This document shows, one piece after another, positions 11,744-24,253 of a stretch of DNA of 64,000 nt. The notes under the pieces were generated by a model. That model ran no database searches and was not told the origin of the DNA. It saw only the letters and a list, made by a program, of their open reading frames with translations. The position numbers were made by a program, and so were the translations under genes. How positions within the stretch are numbered: position 1 is the stretch's first letter; every line of letters starts with the position of its first letter. This stretch comes from Dissophora ornata. Its lineage: Eukaryota; Mortierellomycota; Mortierellomycetes; Mortierellales; Mortierellaceae. Where the stretch lies: the NCBI GenBank assembly GCA_025201705.1, contig MU616595.1, positions 1-64,000 on the forward strand, in the 5' to 3' direction.

Positions 11744-14700
11744 CTAGAAACGGCCTCCAGTATTGACGGCCCCTTGAAGAACCTCCCTGACGGTGCTGCA
11801 GCCCCACTTAACAGTCTCTTTCTCGCGGTCATTTTGACAGACTTGACCCTTCTTCACAAATGCTTGCAAGAAAAAGATGATGCCCTGAGCCAGTGTTGGG
11901 TTCACGGCAGAGCGAATAAATATGTCGGCCAGCGCCTGTGCATTATACTTAAGCTTTTCCTTCGTGGCTCCGACATCCTTCTGTGCCTCCTTCTGCTGTT
12001 GAAGCGGCGAGTGGATTTGCGGTTGGGAGGACAGGATGATGTTGGTCATCAGGAGCTGGAAGAACAAGGTTGGCTGCTCTGGCAAGGATGTAAAGGTCAC
12101 GGTCTTGAGCATGACCAGACTCAGGTCCTGAGAGGTGATCAGGAACCCGTACATCTTGCTGAGGTTGACGATCTTCCGGAGGGCGACTTTCTTGCCACCA
12201 CCGCCAACACCATCGTCAAGACCGATCACTTGACCGTCCTTGACCTTCTCCATGCCTCCGACGTCGGTGGCGCCCATTTCTCTGAGCAGATCCCAGAGAG
12301 AGTACTGGAACGTGATCTTGAATGAGTGGTCGTGCTGGCACAGGCGCTGTCCAACGAGTGTGTAATATGGATTGTAGACCATTTCCTGCGCAATCGAAAT
12401 AAAAGTGAGCGACAGTGGTGTTAGTAGAAGTGCCAAAACCGATATCTACAAACCGCTGAAGCATTGCGAAGAGCGAAAGACAACTTACGTTTCCAGAGCA
12501 ATGAAGTAGGACACGTACGATCTCTCGCTGCTGGACCTCCTTCAAGTTCAGCTTTATCAGTCTCTCAAACGCATCGATATAATCCTCGCTACTCATCAGG
12601 ACCACAAAAATGCTCCGCCTCACGTCCGTGTTCATCTTATTTTTCCGTGCCAGCTTCAGCAACTCATCCTCGGCCTCCAACATGTCGTCTGCAGTCGAAG
12701 TCGACAATGACTTTCGTGTACTATCCTCCCCGACCATGTTGTTCTTCCAACTTGATCCGACCAGCCACCATTTTCCTTTTATCTTCACTTGCCGGATATC
12801 CACTAGCCCCACACGCATGGGTTCACTGGGAAATGTTGTCCGCTTCTTGCTTAATCCTGACAAGAACTTCTTCATCCTCGTTGTGCTCTCGGCAATACTT
12901 CCAGACGTTGTCGAGTTGGCAGAGGCCCCCTTCATCCTGTTCGCCTTCAGGGCAGTCAACGTCTCCAACAAGAACCGAGTACGAGATGAGATTGGCGTGG
13001 ACGATCCTTTCTTCGTAGAAGCCTGGTTAGCAAGCACCGTGAAATCCTGGATGATGGTCTTCAACGTCGTAGGGTCATCCTGCCTGAGCTGGTATCCCGA
13101 AGTCTTGACAATCTTGACCACCAACTCGACGTTCAACTCAGACAGTTCCGTCATGAACCAGCGGATCAGCTCGTACACGAGCACACAAGCAATGACCTGC
13201 ATGTTGTACAGCTCCGAAACCAGGACAATCAAATTTGTGCACTGCTTCACAGCACTCAGGGTCTCATCTGTCATCTCTGTGCTCTTTGTACTTGACGCCA
13301 AGGCGTGGTGGGTATCGAACTGCTCGACGAGGGTTTGAATAAAGTGTGCAGCGAACTCGATACCGATAAGACGATACAAACTCGCGACGACTGTGGCGTA
13401 CAGGATCACAAAGGAGTCTAGCAAGTTGGCCTTCGATGAGATGGATGCCAAAATCATGTCCGTGATCGTCTCCGTTACATCTACAAATAGAGGCATCGGT
13501 TAGGTCAATATAGGCTTCACAGCAATTCAAACGAGACTAAGAGTCTGAGTCTGAGAGTGTTTAAATTAGATTACCTGCTCTTGGGTATTTGCGATACAAA
13601 CCCTCAATATCCATGAGAATCGATTCGATATTGCTCTCGCTCAGCTTGTTGAGAAGACCCTGAAGCTGTCGGCGAAGTCGCATGAGTTCCTCCGTATTCT
13701 GGCGCGGAATAGCTTTGGCAAGCTCTGACGCGCCGCCCTCTGTAGCGGCGGCGGCAGCAGCGGCGGCAGCAGCGCGAAGGTGAGGTGGCAAGTACTTTCC
13801 GGCCTGCACAGCTGACGCTGCTTTCGACACAGCCTCCCTTGCCTCGTCTTCGCTCTCCTGATCTTCTTCTGCTTCACCGTCGCTGTCGTAATCCTCCATG
13901 TCTTCCTCGTCTTCGTCCCCATCATCATCACTCTCTGAGCCGACGCCTTCCAATTCCTCGTCGAAACTCTCCATGTCCTCCTCGTCTGATTCCATCATCA
14001 TCTCCTCGTCATTATCATCATCCTCATCCTCATCCTCTAATTCAGAGTCGTCCATATCATCAGGATCCACACCCTCCAGTTCTTCGTCAAAACTGTCCAT
14101 ATCGCCTTCATCCTCGCTCTCAATCAGATCATCGTCCTCACTGTCCTCGTCGTCCTCTTCGCTTTCGACCTCGCGAGCGGTCCTCTTCTTGCCTGTGGAA
14201 GACAGTGTCTCCGACTTGGACCCAAACTTTGATGCTGAAGCCACTGGCGCAGCCGTAGAGGCCTTCTTCTTGGACGTCGCAGCTGCCAATCGACCCCTTG
14301 ATCCAAGCTCAATGCCCTCCAACAAGTCTCCGAGACCATCATCCAAGAACGATTTCTTCGAAGCAAGTTTTCCAGCATCCTTACGCTTCAGACCCAACTT
14401 CTTTTCGTAATGTCGAATATATTGTTCATCTTCGTCAAACCCATCGTCGAGTCCGCCACCGGCGACAACGCCATCTTCCTGCAGCATGGCGTAAAACGCT
14501 GGATTCGTCTTCGCGAGCTTTTCGAGTCTCCTTGCATCCAGATCTCCGCTGCTGGTATCCTTTTTGGAATCCATGGCTTGCTTCTTGGTCTTGGTCTTCT
14601 TGTCAGATTTTGCAATGTCCGTGACAAGGGTTTCGCCTTCATGCTCGTCCATGTTGACTTCCAGGTGTGACGGATCCAACTTCTGCTTCTTATTGCTCTT

Positions 14701-15172
14701 GTTCTTGTTACTGTCACTGTTGTTGCCTTGCTTAAGTGCAGGGGCCATGTGTTGTTGCCGCGCCAGGATTTCAATTTTGGAAAGGGTAGGTGCTCGATGC
14801 TTCTTCTTTTCTAAACGCTCCTGTTTCCGGCGCACCTTTCTCCCCGCAGCCTTGTTCTTGAATTTCTTACTGAAGTCGCGGTCATCTCCCTCCGCAAAAA
14901 ACTTTGAGGAACCTGGCATTATCGTGAATGGTAGCGAATCAAAAATATATAAGTATCATTGATTTCAATCCAATGGTCCAATAGCCACAACATGTTTGTA
15001 TCGTCAGGGAACACTCACTGCTTTCCATCTCTTCGCTCAGTGCTGCGGGCAAGTTGGTGGTACTGGTCTTGTGGCGACCCCCTGGTGCGATACCATAACG
15101 GGCTTGACCACGTCCACGCCCTCGCCCCCGTCCGGAGCCTCGACCACCTCCTCGGTTGAATGGTGGAGCCAT
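11744..15172 (-). CDS. SGD1: Sgd1/NOM1 nucleolar MIF4G-domain protein
   Basis: Four exons join cleanly: 15172-15019, 14912-13575, 13480-12489 and 12385-11744, giving 1041 residues. The N terminus is an RGG-like stretch (GRGSGRGRGRGRG), followed by the basic FKNKAAGRKVRRKQERLEKK signature of the family. A long Asp/Glu-rich region with a repeated MxSFDEELEGV motif spans roughly residues 250-420. KYLPPHLR near 440 and the start of the MIF4G domain follow, interrupted by intron 3. The MA3 domain begins near NTDVRRSIFVVLM and continues in the last exon (YNPYYTLVGQRLC, QYSLWDLLREM). In yeast and man this protein acts in the nucleolus in 18S rRNA maturation and binds an eIF4A-type helicase (Fal1/eIF4AIII) through MIF4G. 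Length is near the family norm. Confidence 0.93.
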
Positions 15173-16528
15173 GATGTATGAGTGTGTAATGCGATTAGGT
15201 GAGGTGTACGTTTGTCTTGAAGTGTGCAGTGTGAAGGTTGGTGGTCCCACAGTCACTCAAAAAGAAAGCACAAAAAAAAAAAAAAAAGTAAACACAAATA
15301 AACAGTCAAGTCATTTGGTTCTTCTGCAGGCAGACAGTTCCCGTTTCACGAGTGTGGGTATGATCAACAATTTCTACGTATTTGATGCCAGGGAGTGACC
15401 CATGGCTACTGATGTGTTCAGCCCGAAAGGGGCCTCGTTTCTGGCGTCCCTTGGGGACTATCTTAGGGTCGAAAAAGACAGTCTTCAAAAAGAGCAAAAG
15501 AACCAATTGCTTTTGTTACACTTTTTGCAACCCATGATTGTGATCGGTGAAAGTAGAAGGCAAAATTCTGCACCAAACACCCGTCCTTGCAGTCACAGCG
15601 CCGTGCTCGAAATGTATAAATAAGACCACTCGACAGCTAATATTTGAACTCTACACCAGGAGTGGGCTTTGATGGCACTGTTTGGCTCCAGTTCGCTGGT
15701 CAGCCCTTTGTTGTCTCAGCACTCGGCACTAGGCATCCTTTTTTCGTTCAGAAGAAAACCTTTCGTGATGTATATCTGCTGCCGGCTACTCTGAGAACGA
15801 ACATGCACTTGGGATCGCAGCTTTTGTCTTCGGACTCTTGCTCTCCCTCGTGTCCGCAATCGCCATTCTTTGCCAGGGTGGAGTTAGGCCATAGTGCCAA
15901 TGCTCCCTGTGGAAAACCGGCGAAGGCATAGCCCTTTATACCAATCATCAACAACAACAACACAAAAAAAAAGCGGTTTTGTCTTTATTATTTTCTGTAA
16001 AAACTGATCAGATTCATCGAGATTCAACAACGCCGATCAGTTTCAAAAGTTGATCGGCGAGTAGAAGCAGACTTACTTTGGACCTGCAACAGCTGCATGG
16101 CCCACGCGGCCCTGGTTGCCCGCCGTTTTAGAATGATTATGACCAGAAAGCATATCGATACATCAAGCGCGATCCGAGCACAAAGGTCTAGGATGGCCAG
16201 GACACATGGAGACAGAGTACACTCGGCCCTTTTCGCCACAATGCAAAAACGTCATTCCTGTGGATATGGCACGTTGCGGCTCTCCCAACATGTTCGCGTT
16301 CATCTCCGTAGTGACATTAAACATGGACGAACTGACTGTCATTTGTCGAGGTAATACGCGTCTGTTACGTTTCTCTGTCCAACCGTCTTGCTCAAAAAGA
16401 TCAAAGCCGAGCATGCTGTATCACAAGCCCCCTTCGCACTAATTTTGCGCGTCATCAAGAGTGGATCTTTTTTTTGTTCCCTTGCCATACTCCATTGACC
16501 ACCCATTGACCACCTCCACGCCATCAAC
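15173..16528. other. Divergent promoter region between NOM1 and SAP18 genes
   Basis: These 1.36 kb lie between two divergently transcribed genes. An A-rich run is at 15270-15286. I found no domain-bearing ORF on either strand; the short frames present have no recognisable motif. Confidence 0.45.
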
Positions 16529-17688
16529 ATGTCTGATTCGAAAGCAGGCCCATCTCCCCGTGGGGACAACAATGTAGCTGATGTGCCCAATATTGTGGAT
16601 CGCGAAAAGGTACTTCGGGGCGCTTCGATTCACCAACGCAACATGGATCGCCCAGCCCCATGAGGGATGTTCCATGAACAGTGATCGAAATGCTAAAACA
16701 ACATTATCCCTCCATGTTCCGTGTCTTATCGACGCTATCTAGCTGTGTCCTTTCCTCTTGAGGATGTACTACTGTCGAGCTCAACACCACCGGTAAGCAC
16801 CATCAACGCAGGAAAACTACAAAAGGACACCTCGTTAGGCACCTCGCTTCCTAACCACGACCCGTTTCTTATACACATTTTTTTTGATTCAGTGTTGATG
16901 ACTTCTCGCCGACTTCAACCCCCCCGCAATCCTCAGAACTCCGTCTGTACACCTGGAAGAACGCGACTCTGGGCGAGATCACCTCGCTTGTCAAACAGGC
17001 CATCCCCGATCTCGTTTTCCAAGCTGGCTCTGGAGCCCAGCTGGCATTCCGACATATCTATCTGGACACCAGCAAAGGAATCTTTGTAGGACGAGATGTA
17101 GGTACTGTCCGTTTGGATAGTCCTCAGTCGGATCTCACATTAGCAACAGGATCAGCGCCGCCAGATGATTTTCCCAAAGAGGAGGTTTTTACGAAGGATG
17201 TTCATAATAGTAGTAGCACGGGATCAAGTATAGCAATAGCAGGAGCAGCAGCAGCAGTAGGAGGGACAGGAACAGTGGCGGGAGCAGGACCAGGATCAAG
17301 GCCTATCGGAGGGGGCTCAAAGGCTTATGAAAAAACGCTTGATGCCATCAAGTTCGTGATAGGAGACTATTTGGATATTGCGATTACGTCGCCTACAGCA
17401 CCAGGATTTATTTCACCATCAATGCAGCGACAGCCAGCCGGAGGAGGGGGTAGCAGCGGAGCTATTCGCAACCGTGGAAAGTCTGGTCGCCATGGCGGTG
17501 GAGGTGGAGGCGGAGGCGGAGGAGGTGGAGGAAGAGGTGGTGGACCGAGACCGAGTCCTATGGGCGATCGACTTGCAGGTCGCTTGCGAGGTGGATTTGG
17601 CAGGAATGGGCATGGACAGGGGTTTGGCGGACGAGGGCTGGATGTCCAGAACGAGCCCAGCTGGAAGGGCCGTGGACGCGGTCGCTAG
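16529..17688 (+). CDS. SAP18: SAP18-like histone deacetylase complex/ASAP subunit with Gly/Arg-rich tail
   Basis: Three exons: 16529-16609, 16743-16792 (only 50 bases) and 16893-17688, giving 308 residues. The join at VDREK|LCPFLLRMY and at HHR|VDDF restores the family block DREK-CPFLLR-HH-DF. It is followed by LRLYTWKNATLGEIT, IYLDTSKGIFVGRDVGTV and, after a low-complexity insert, KTLDAIKFVIGDYLDIAI. SAP18 is a ubiquitin-like-fold subunit of Sin3-HDAC and of the ASAP/exon-junction assemblies. The usual protein is about 150-170 residues. This one carries an Ala/Gly insert near 175-195 and a Gly/Arg-rich tail of about 75 residues ending GRGRGR, suggestive of RNA binding. A polyadenylation-like AATAAAGG lies near 17713. 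Confidence 0.88.
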
Positions 17689-19349
17689 CCTCTGTTCCTG
17701 TGCAGTGTTTTCAATAAAGGGCGGCCTTTCATTTTACTGCGCATGGCATGTGTATTGCGCGCGGTAGTGATACGGGCAATGAGTGATGGTGCACACTGCC
17801 TCGGCAGCAAAAGGTACTGCTGACTGGCATTCAGAAATAGCTCCTCTTCATGCATCCTCCTTGGCCACTTCCTCATTGCATACTGTCATTATCGTGCTTG
17901 TATTCTCACTCAGTCCCAATTTGTCTTAAAACATGGCCTCCAGGTGAAAGCGTTATCCTGGTCAAAGCCAAGGCCTTATCTGCAGATGCAACTTCCTCCT
18001 CCTCTTCTTCACCTTCGTCCTCCTCGACTTCAGTCGTGGCCGAGATTCTAGAGCTAATCATATCTCATCTCAGCACCTACAAACGTCGCTGTACCACTAC
18101 TTTCCCCACCGCTTTGATCTCCAGCAGCGCCAACTGTTGCAGGATTGCCCATTCTTCGCTGTATCTCGCAATCTTTTTCATTGTTCTACTGACATACTTC
18201 ACTCGACGTTCCAACGCACTTTCAGTTTAAAGCTTTCCGCATCTTAGTCTTGTTCAACTTCTCCTGCACGTACACCTGGGCTATCGTCGCCGCTGCAGCC
18301 TAGGGTTAGCGGTGGTCCCAGCCCTCCACTGTCAGTTGACATCTCGGACACGGTCTTGACTAATCCGATTTCTTCTTCCTCAGCGGTCTCACCTGATGCG
18401 ACCTGGTCGTCGGACCTTTGAGAACCGCAACCATGCATTCCTGCATCATTTTCTTGAGGTCATCCAAACTTGTTGATCATATTGTGTCTTTAAGATATGC
18501 CTGCGTAAATCAGCCTTAAGTTTTGCTAAAGCTCCTTGCTGCACATGCAGGGAAAGTCAGGATTTATCATGAAAGCCATGCATGCTATGTGTGATGTGTA
18601 AGCCATGTTAATCGCAGGCTCCTGCATTTCGAAAGGCAGAGTAATCGGTCCCTCTAGGCGCGTTAATGTGGGTGGACGGTGACATTTTCCAGGATCCGAA
18701 CTTTATACAGGGCGGTCCTCCGGCATGGTTTCGTCTAGCTGGCTGTATAGTCTCTAAACAATACAGGCTTTTAAAAAACTCAGAGGCAGGACGACACTGG
18801 ATACTTCCGATTGCAACGAATGATACTGTTGTGTCTTACTAGATGCTTGGTCTCTGCATCAAGGGACAACGTTGTGTCGGAAAGGATGAAAGATTTCGAT
18901 TACAGTATTTCTAATTCAGCTTGCAGCGTTCGCCATGCTGCAGCCGACAAAGTCATCTGGTGTTCAAGTGATTCCACCATAGCACTCAAGAACCCTGAAG
19001 AATAACATTGTGATAAGGACATGGGCCGTAATTGCTTTATCTTAGCCCGCCGGTGGCAGTGGGCACGTTAAGTGTGACTGCATCACTGTCATTGCAGATA
19101 CCAACTGACCCCTGCCAACAATACCTCGGCCGTTGCTAGATTGCTCGGGGTTTGGATGCAACCCCGGGTCCGGAGAAGCGCTCAGGGTTGATTTTTGTCG
19201 TATCTTGAATTTTGAAATTCGGCGTCCACAAAGAAAACCTGTCAATTTTAAGACGCGTAAAAAAACCAGCTGCTTTCTAAGAACGACAAAGCGACATCCT
19301 GGGATCGAGCCTTTTATTTTTAGCACTTCTTTGTGGACACGCGAGCGTT
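17689..19349. other. Gene-poor interval with a possible F-box remnant
   Basis: A plus-strand frame near 18030-18100 reads VVAEILELIISHLSTYKRR after a Ser run. It resembles the first half of an F-box but then loses any similarity, so it may be a decayed fragment. The rest shows nothing I can name. An inverted repeat GTCCACAAAG / CTTTGTGGAC lies near 19225 and 19329, about 100 bases apart, just upstream of the next gene. Confidence 0.3.
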
Positions 19350-19357
19350 TATAAATA
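19350..19357 (+). promoter_or_regulatory. TATA box of the orphan gene at 19513
   Basis: TATAAATA lies about 155 bases upstream of the proposed ATG at 19513. A pyrimidine-rich stretch at 19380-19440, typical of a fungal transcription start region, follows it. Confidence 0.45.
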
Positions 19358-19512
19358 TGTGGGCATCTAGCAACTTTACCGTACCTTTCTCAACCCACCC
19401 GTGCGGTATTCCTTCCCTTTCGCTCCTCTACACATTTTCGCATCTCTGTCAAGAAAATCAGACGAAACCCTCCTTTTATCCTAGAAACACAAGGGAACAA
19501 GTACAAGTAAAA

Positions 19513-20160
19513 ATGAGCAACAACCTCACCAAAGATGACTACGCCGCTCTGTTCCAAGAGCATATGCCAAATTCTGCCTCGAAACACCCAGTTAAAGCAA
19601 GCCATATCGCCCAAGCCGAGAAGCTGCGAACATTCAATGCTGATCTGCGTTTTAAGGACGACAAATTTAGCAACAGCAGCTATTACAAGAGCTCTTGTGG
19701 ACACAAAGTCCTGAAAACATCCCAAGTGGCTAAAAGTGATACCGGTCACGATTCTACTAAACACAGTAGCGCTGCACAGAACACTTATTACAGTTCCTAT
19801 CAAAGTTCATATCTGAGTGTTTGGGGTCCTTCTGCCCACCCGCAGTCCTATGCTTCAGGCGGCGGGATCAACACTAACGTCCGCACGAGTCGTCAGCAAC
19901 GAAAGCGCAAAAGTCATCGCCCAGTGTCCGAAGGCGGTGATATAGGTGGACTGCACACTATCACTGCGAACCTATCGAATGTGAATGTCAAATTACCGAA
20001 AGCTGCGCATCGTCAATCTGTAAGAGGTCGGAAGGACATGGATGGATGCCTGGGACTCATTGCCGAGGACAAGGCCTACGAAATTCAAGAGAAATTGAAA
20101 CAGTCCACAATCCGTCGAAATGGATCCAGAGCCACAGCAAAGAGACCCGATGATGATTGA
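19513..20160 (+). CDS. Orphan basic protein of unknown function
   Basis: One uninterrupted frame gives 215 residues from MSNNLTKDDYAALFQEH. The frame is open further upstream, but the ATG at 19513 has a good fungal context (AAAA before ATG) and is preceded by a TATA box, so I chose it. The protein is rich in Ser, Lys and Tyr, with a Tyr/Ser segment (YYSSYQSSYLSVWG) in the middle, a basic RQQRKRKSHR patch that could be a nuclear signal, and a Lys/Arg-rich C terminus. No signal peptide, membrane segment or known domain is visible. Codon-like composition and the promoter support a real gene; function is unknown. Confidence 0.6.
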   Translation: MSNNLTKDDYAALFQEHMPNSASKHPVKASHIAQAEKLRTFNADLRFKDDKFSNSSYYKSSCGHKVLKTSQVAKSDTGHDSTKHSSAAQNTYYSSYQSSYLSVWGPSAHPQSYASGGGINTNVRTSRQQRKRKSHRPVSEGGDIGGLHTITANLSNVNVKLPKAAHRQSVRGRKDMDGCLGLIAEDKAYEIQEKLKQSTIRRNGSRATAKRPDDD

Positions 20161-20411
20161 AGAAAAACCCAACAATTCCTTCCAGTTTTTTTTAAAGGTA
20201 TAGTGAGGTTAAGTTTTCGTTATTAAGATAAGTATGTATGCGGGATTAATGAAGTCTATGTTGTTGTCTAGGTCATTGCGTTTGCTTCCTATGGTCGGAA
20301 ATAGTGTTGTTGGGGAGGAGGATAAGAAGGACAAGTAGGAAGGGTGTCATAAAGATTACAAATGTGAATGTACAGAAAACAAAATTAAATAAATAAAATA
20401 GTAAGGTATCG

Positions 20412-23400
20412 TTACTTCTGCTTGGAGCGGTTCTTCAGCTTGAAGCTGAAGAGCGCGAGGACGTGCCATCCAAACAAAATAATAGCCATCGACTGGAAGC
20501 ACCACCAGAACTGATCAATCTTGTAAGTGTGCGCCAGCGGTTCAGTCGTAATCTCCTGCCAGGGACGTGCCTGGACTTCTTTCAAGTAAATAGCCTCAAT
20601 AGCATATCGTGGCGCCGAAATAATCCACAGCCATCTCGTGGCTGAATAACCAGACGAGGCATCCGAGGACATGACGTCTGCCAGATCAGGTGCATCACCA
20701 GAGAAGACGATCGCCCAAGCCAAAGTAAAGCCAGTGCCGACAAGCGAGACACGGTTCTGGGGTACCAAGGCTGAGAGCAGGTAGCCCATCGTGAAGGCGA
20801 CGGCGTAGAGCATAATGATGATAAAGAGCAAGTAAAAATAGTTCGATCGCTCGTTGAAGAAGATAATCAACGAGATCGAGAACATGATGCCAGCTAAGAT
20901 GATTCGGGGAATGTCTGCGATGACCTTGGCCAGGTAGTAAGGGAGCGTGAGCAGTCCAGAAGACTTTTCGCGCCAGTAGACGATCTTCTCATTACCGAAC
21001 GTCATGGAACCGACAGAAATACCCGCGAAGCAGACACCGAGCGCGATAAAGACGCCGACTTCAGTCAAATGGTCTGTCGGATTGACACAGTTGATCTGCA
21101 GTTGGAAGGGAGTCATGGCGCAGATCATGTCAGGCTGTCGGCCCAGGTAGTCGAATCGCGAGGCTGCGACGGAGATAAAAAGGCCACATCCGAGATGCAG
21201 CAGCTGGTCGTACAGGAACTGGCGCTGGTTTCTGTAGATCTGAAGACGAGCACGACTCAGACACAGCCAGAACATCATGAAAGGGCTGGCAGTGTTACGG
21301 ATCGGGTCCTCGCGTCGCAGGAATATGCCTTGCACTGTCTCGACCGTCTCCGCAAAGACGCCGTTCCACCACATGCGGGATTCGATCAAGAAGATGCGAG
21401 TAGATTTTTGAAGCGTCTCCCATGTTGTCAGATTTTCGGGTGGGGGAGGGGTCGAGTACATCGAGGTGAAATCACTGTAGGCCATTGAGGCTCGCGGCGA
21501 CGAGGGGGCAGACCTTTGATGGATCGATTCTGGAGACATGGTGACAGACTTGTGGCGGCTGTGGCACTTCTGATGGCTCTGGGATGGAGGCTGCAGCGTC
21601 GCAGAAGAGGCATTGGCAGAGGCGCCAGGTAGTGCGAGGGAAGACATATTATCCGTGCTAGTCATCGCCAATGATTCTGGGGCCCCATGGCCACCCTGCT
21701 GGATCGAGGCGGCAGACTGGTTCAAGTTCGAGTATGACATGAGAGCAGAAATTCTCGGGTTAAGGCGTGGCGAGCTTGGCCTCGAAGTATGGGGCGATGG
21801 GTGGCGGTACTCGGCTCCAGTGGTAGGGTCAGCATAGAAGCTCTGAGCGCGCTTGACGTATGATTCCCAATACCTAGTCAGGTAAAAGGGCTTGAACTTC
21901 TTTGTGATCCTGGACTTGACGTTGTTGGAGATAACATCCAAGTAAAAATCAGAGGGACTTGAGTTATCAGGCACAGGGAACCCAATCGCAGCAAAGTACG
22001 CGGGTGCCTCGGTCCGAGGGCCATGGAAGACGACGCGACCATTCTGGCTGAGAAGTAGCAAGTCGTCAAACTGGTCAAAGGCAACGGGACTTGGGGAGTG
22101 GATCACCGCAGCAACAGTCAAGCCTTTACGGCGGGCGACAGACTTGAGCATTTTGCAGACATCACCGCTTGTACTTGAGTCGAGACCAGATGTGGGTTCG
22201 TCCAGGAACAAAATGCTGGGGTCTGTGACCAACTCCATACCAATATTCACGCGCTTCCGTTGACCGCCTGAAATACCCCTGCGTTCCGCGTCTCCAACAA
22301 CAGAATCCATGACTATATTGAGTCCTAGGAAATCGAGGATCTCAAGCACCCTTTCTGTCATCTCTGTCTTCTTGAGATCTGAAGGCAGACGCATGTATGC
22401 CGAGTGCAAGAGGACATCGTGGACAGTCAGTTCGCGCATCATAACGTCTTCCTGAGGCACAAACCCGATCAATTTTCGGTAGTGACTCAAGTCCTCTTCC
22501 TGCCCGTTGATCAAGATGCGACCTTCGTCTTTGGGAATCTTGGATGTCAGCATAGAGATGAGTGTGGTCTTGCCCGATCCTGATGGGCCCATGATGGCGC
22601 AGGCTCGTCCACTACGGAGGACACCCGACACATTCTACAAGGGCGATGAATGTAAGTTTTGAGATTATAAGCACTGAGAAAAGCAATCAGCACCAAGTAG
22701 TAGCATTCGTGAATATCATACCTGCAAGATAGATGTTCCGTTAGGAAGGGTCAGACCCAGATGCTCAAACTCGATGTCGAACGTTTGTGCCACTCTACTG
22801 GCCTTCTTCACCTGGGTCTTGTTCGCTCCGGCTGCTGTGCTATCGCTCTCATTATCGTCAATTTGGATGACGGACTCTTTGCTTGTTAGGTCCAGCGTCG
22901 ACATGTATGGGTCCGTGATGTTGATTTCTGGGTTGCTCGCCCTCTCGAGTAGCTTGTGTTCCCGTACCGTGTCTTCCGAACCCTGTTTCCTCTGCCCATC
23001 GTCATCTTCTGCCAGAAGATTGTCATGATTCTCGTGATGGTTGTGAATCCAGCGAAGCCGCTTCTCGAGATGGTGTGTCCTGACGGCTTCGATGCGCTTG
23101 TGGATGTAAAAGACGATACTGATGCCGATCACCAAGAGGACCACGAACAGGACCAGGCCAAACTTTGACGCTGATGTACTGCCTGGGGGGCAAGAGGCGA
23201 GCCACAGACAGGACGTCTATGGTGGAAGGACAGAGGTTTTAGTAAAATAGAACGCAAGAGAAATGACGGAAGTGTGTAAATAAGGCTGTCTAAGGACTAC
23301 TTACGCCTCCTCCAACTGAACCTGATGGACAGTACTGGTTCTCAGGGCAGAGGGTCATGGTTTTGGTATCCTCAGAACAGTAGTAGCCTGCACAGCAGTA

Positions 23401-23910
23401 CATTGGCTGTGCTGTGTTTGATGGACAATAAAAGCCCTATAAAGCGAGTGGGAAATTGGTGGTTAATATCCTACCGATACATGAAAGAGATGGATAGACA
23501 AAGCAAACGTGAGGCTTACCGGTGGACAGGGTGCCGAGTGCTTTGGTGACAGGCAGAAGTTTCTAGAGACGTCAAGTATCGAATGAATGTGAGTATTGGT
23601 ATTGCGATCAATACAAAAGAAGATCAATACACTGAGGGCATACACTTGATGCTTACCCCGAAGCACACGTCCATGACGTTGCGGAAGTATTTGCTGGCGC
23701 GTTGATTGGAGTCTGGACATATTGACATGTTGGTCCACTTCCTGGCTATAGTGTCCGTTGTTACAGATTGGGATGCATCGGTTAGTTTATGTGTCAATTG
23801 GCCATGAGGGAGCAGACAGGTGAAAAAAGCTGCTGAAGAGCAGGAAGACGTACGATTAGCCCTGGAGCGTCGACCAACGTTAAGAGGGCGTAGTAGTCGA
23901 GAGGATCCAT
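20412..23910 (-). CDS. ABCG (White/Adp1-type) half-transporter with Cys-rich lumenal N terminus
   Basis: Six exons fit: 23910-23854, 23745-23657, 23562-23520, 23436-23305, 23216-22722 and 22634-20412, about 1012 residues. Short exons 2-5 encode a Cys-rich extracellular part (SWTCASGNFCLSPK, GFYCPSNTAQPMYCC, PENQYCPSGS), then a membrane helix (FVVLLVIGISIVFYI). The nucleotide-binding domain follows with Walker A GPSGSGKT near residue 290, signature ISGGQRKR near 393 and Walker B ILFLDEP near 415. The C-terminal half has the ABC2 membrane helices after a Ser-rich linker. The layout matches yeast Adp1 and plant ABCG24-28. The first exon (MDPLDYYALL) is the least certain: its ATG is the first one downstream of the TATA box and the phase fits, but the signal peptide is weak. 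The substrate is unknown. Confidence 0.88.
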
Positions 23911-24245
23911 GTGTACTGTCTGCTTGTGGGCAGTGATCAATGTTTGCTGCCAAGCACCAACTGCAGATTGTGTGACAAATTTTGCAGTGCAGCTATTTCT
24001 ATCTCGCGGTCAGAGCGTGGGGAAGTTCAAGTCGAGGTGGATCGTTGTAGGAATGGGAAAGCACTGGACAAGAAGGAGCGAGAGACGGTATGCGAATAGC
24101 AAACGTTAATCGATCGAGGCTGAATGTAGCGTAAAATGGAAGTGGATTTATGACGATGTGAGAGCGTGTGAGCGTAGAGTGCGTGTTATTGGTAGTTCGA
24201 TTGCGGATCAGATCGGATTGAGGGGGTATGTCGATGGCATGGCTG

Positions 24246-24253
24246 TATTTATA
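24246..24253 (-). promoter_or_regulatory. TATA box of the ABCG gene
   Basis: TATAAATA is on the minus strand about 335 bases upstream of the first ATG. Reading from it, no ATG occurs after about 24237 until the proposed start at 23910, which supports that start. Confidence 0.45.

Noticed and set aside
13898..14410. Plus-strand Ser-rich ORF of 170 codons
   Set aside because: It is the antisense shadow of the Asp/Glu-rich region of the Sgd1/NOM1 gene (GAC/GAG read backwards gives Ser codons).
19270..19330. Possible tRNA B box (GGATCGAGCC)
   Set aside because: No acceptor stem, A box or anticodon arm could be folded around it.
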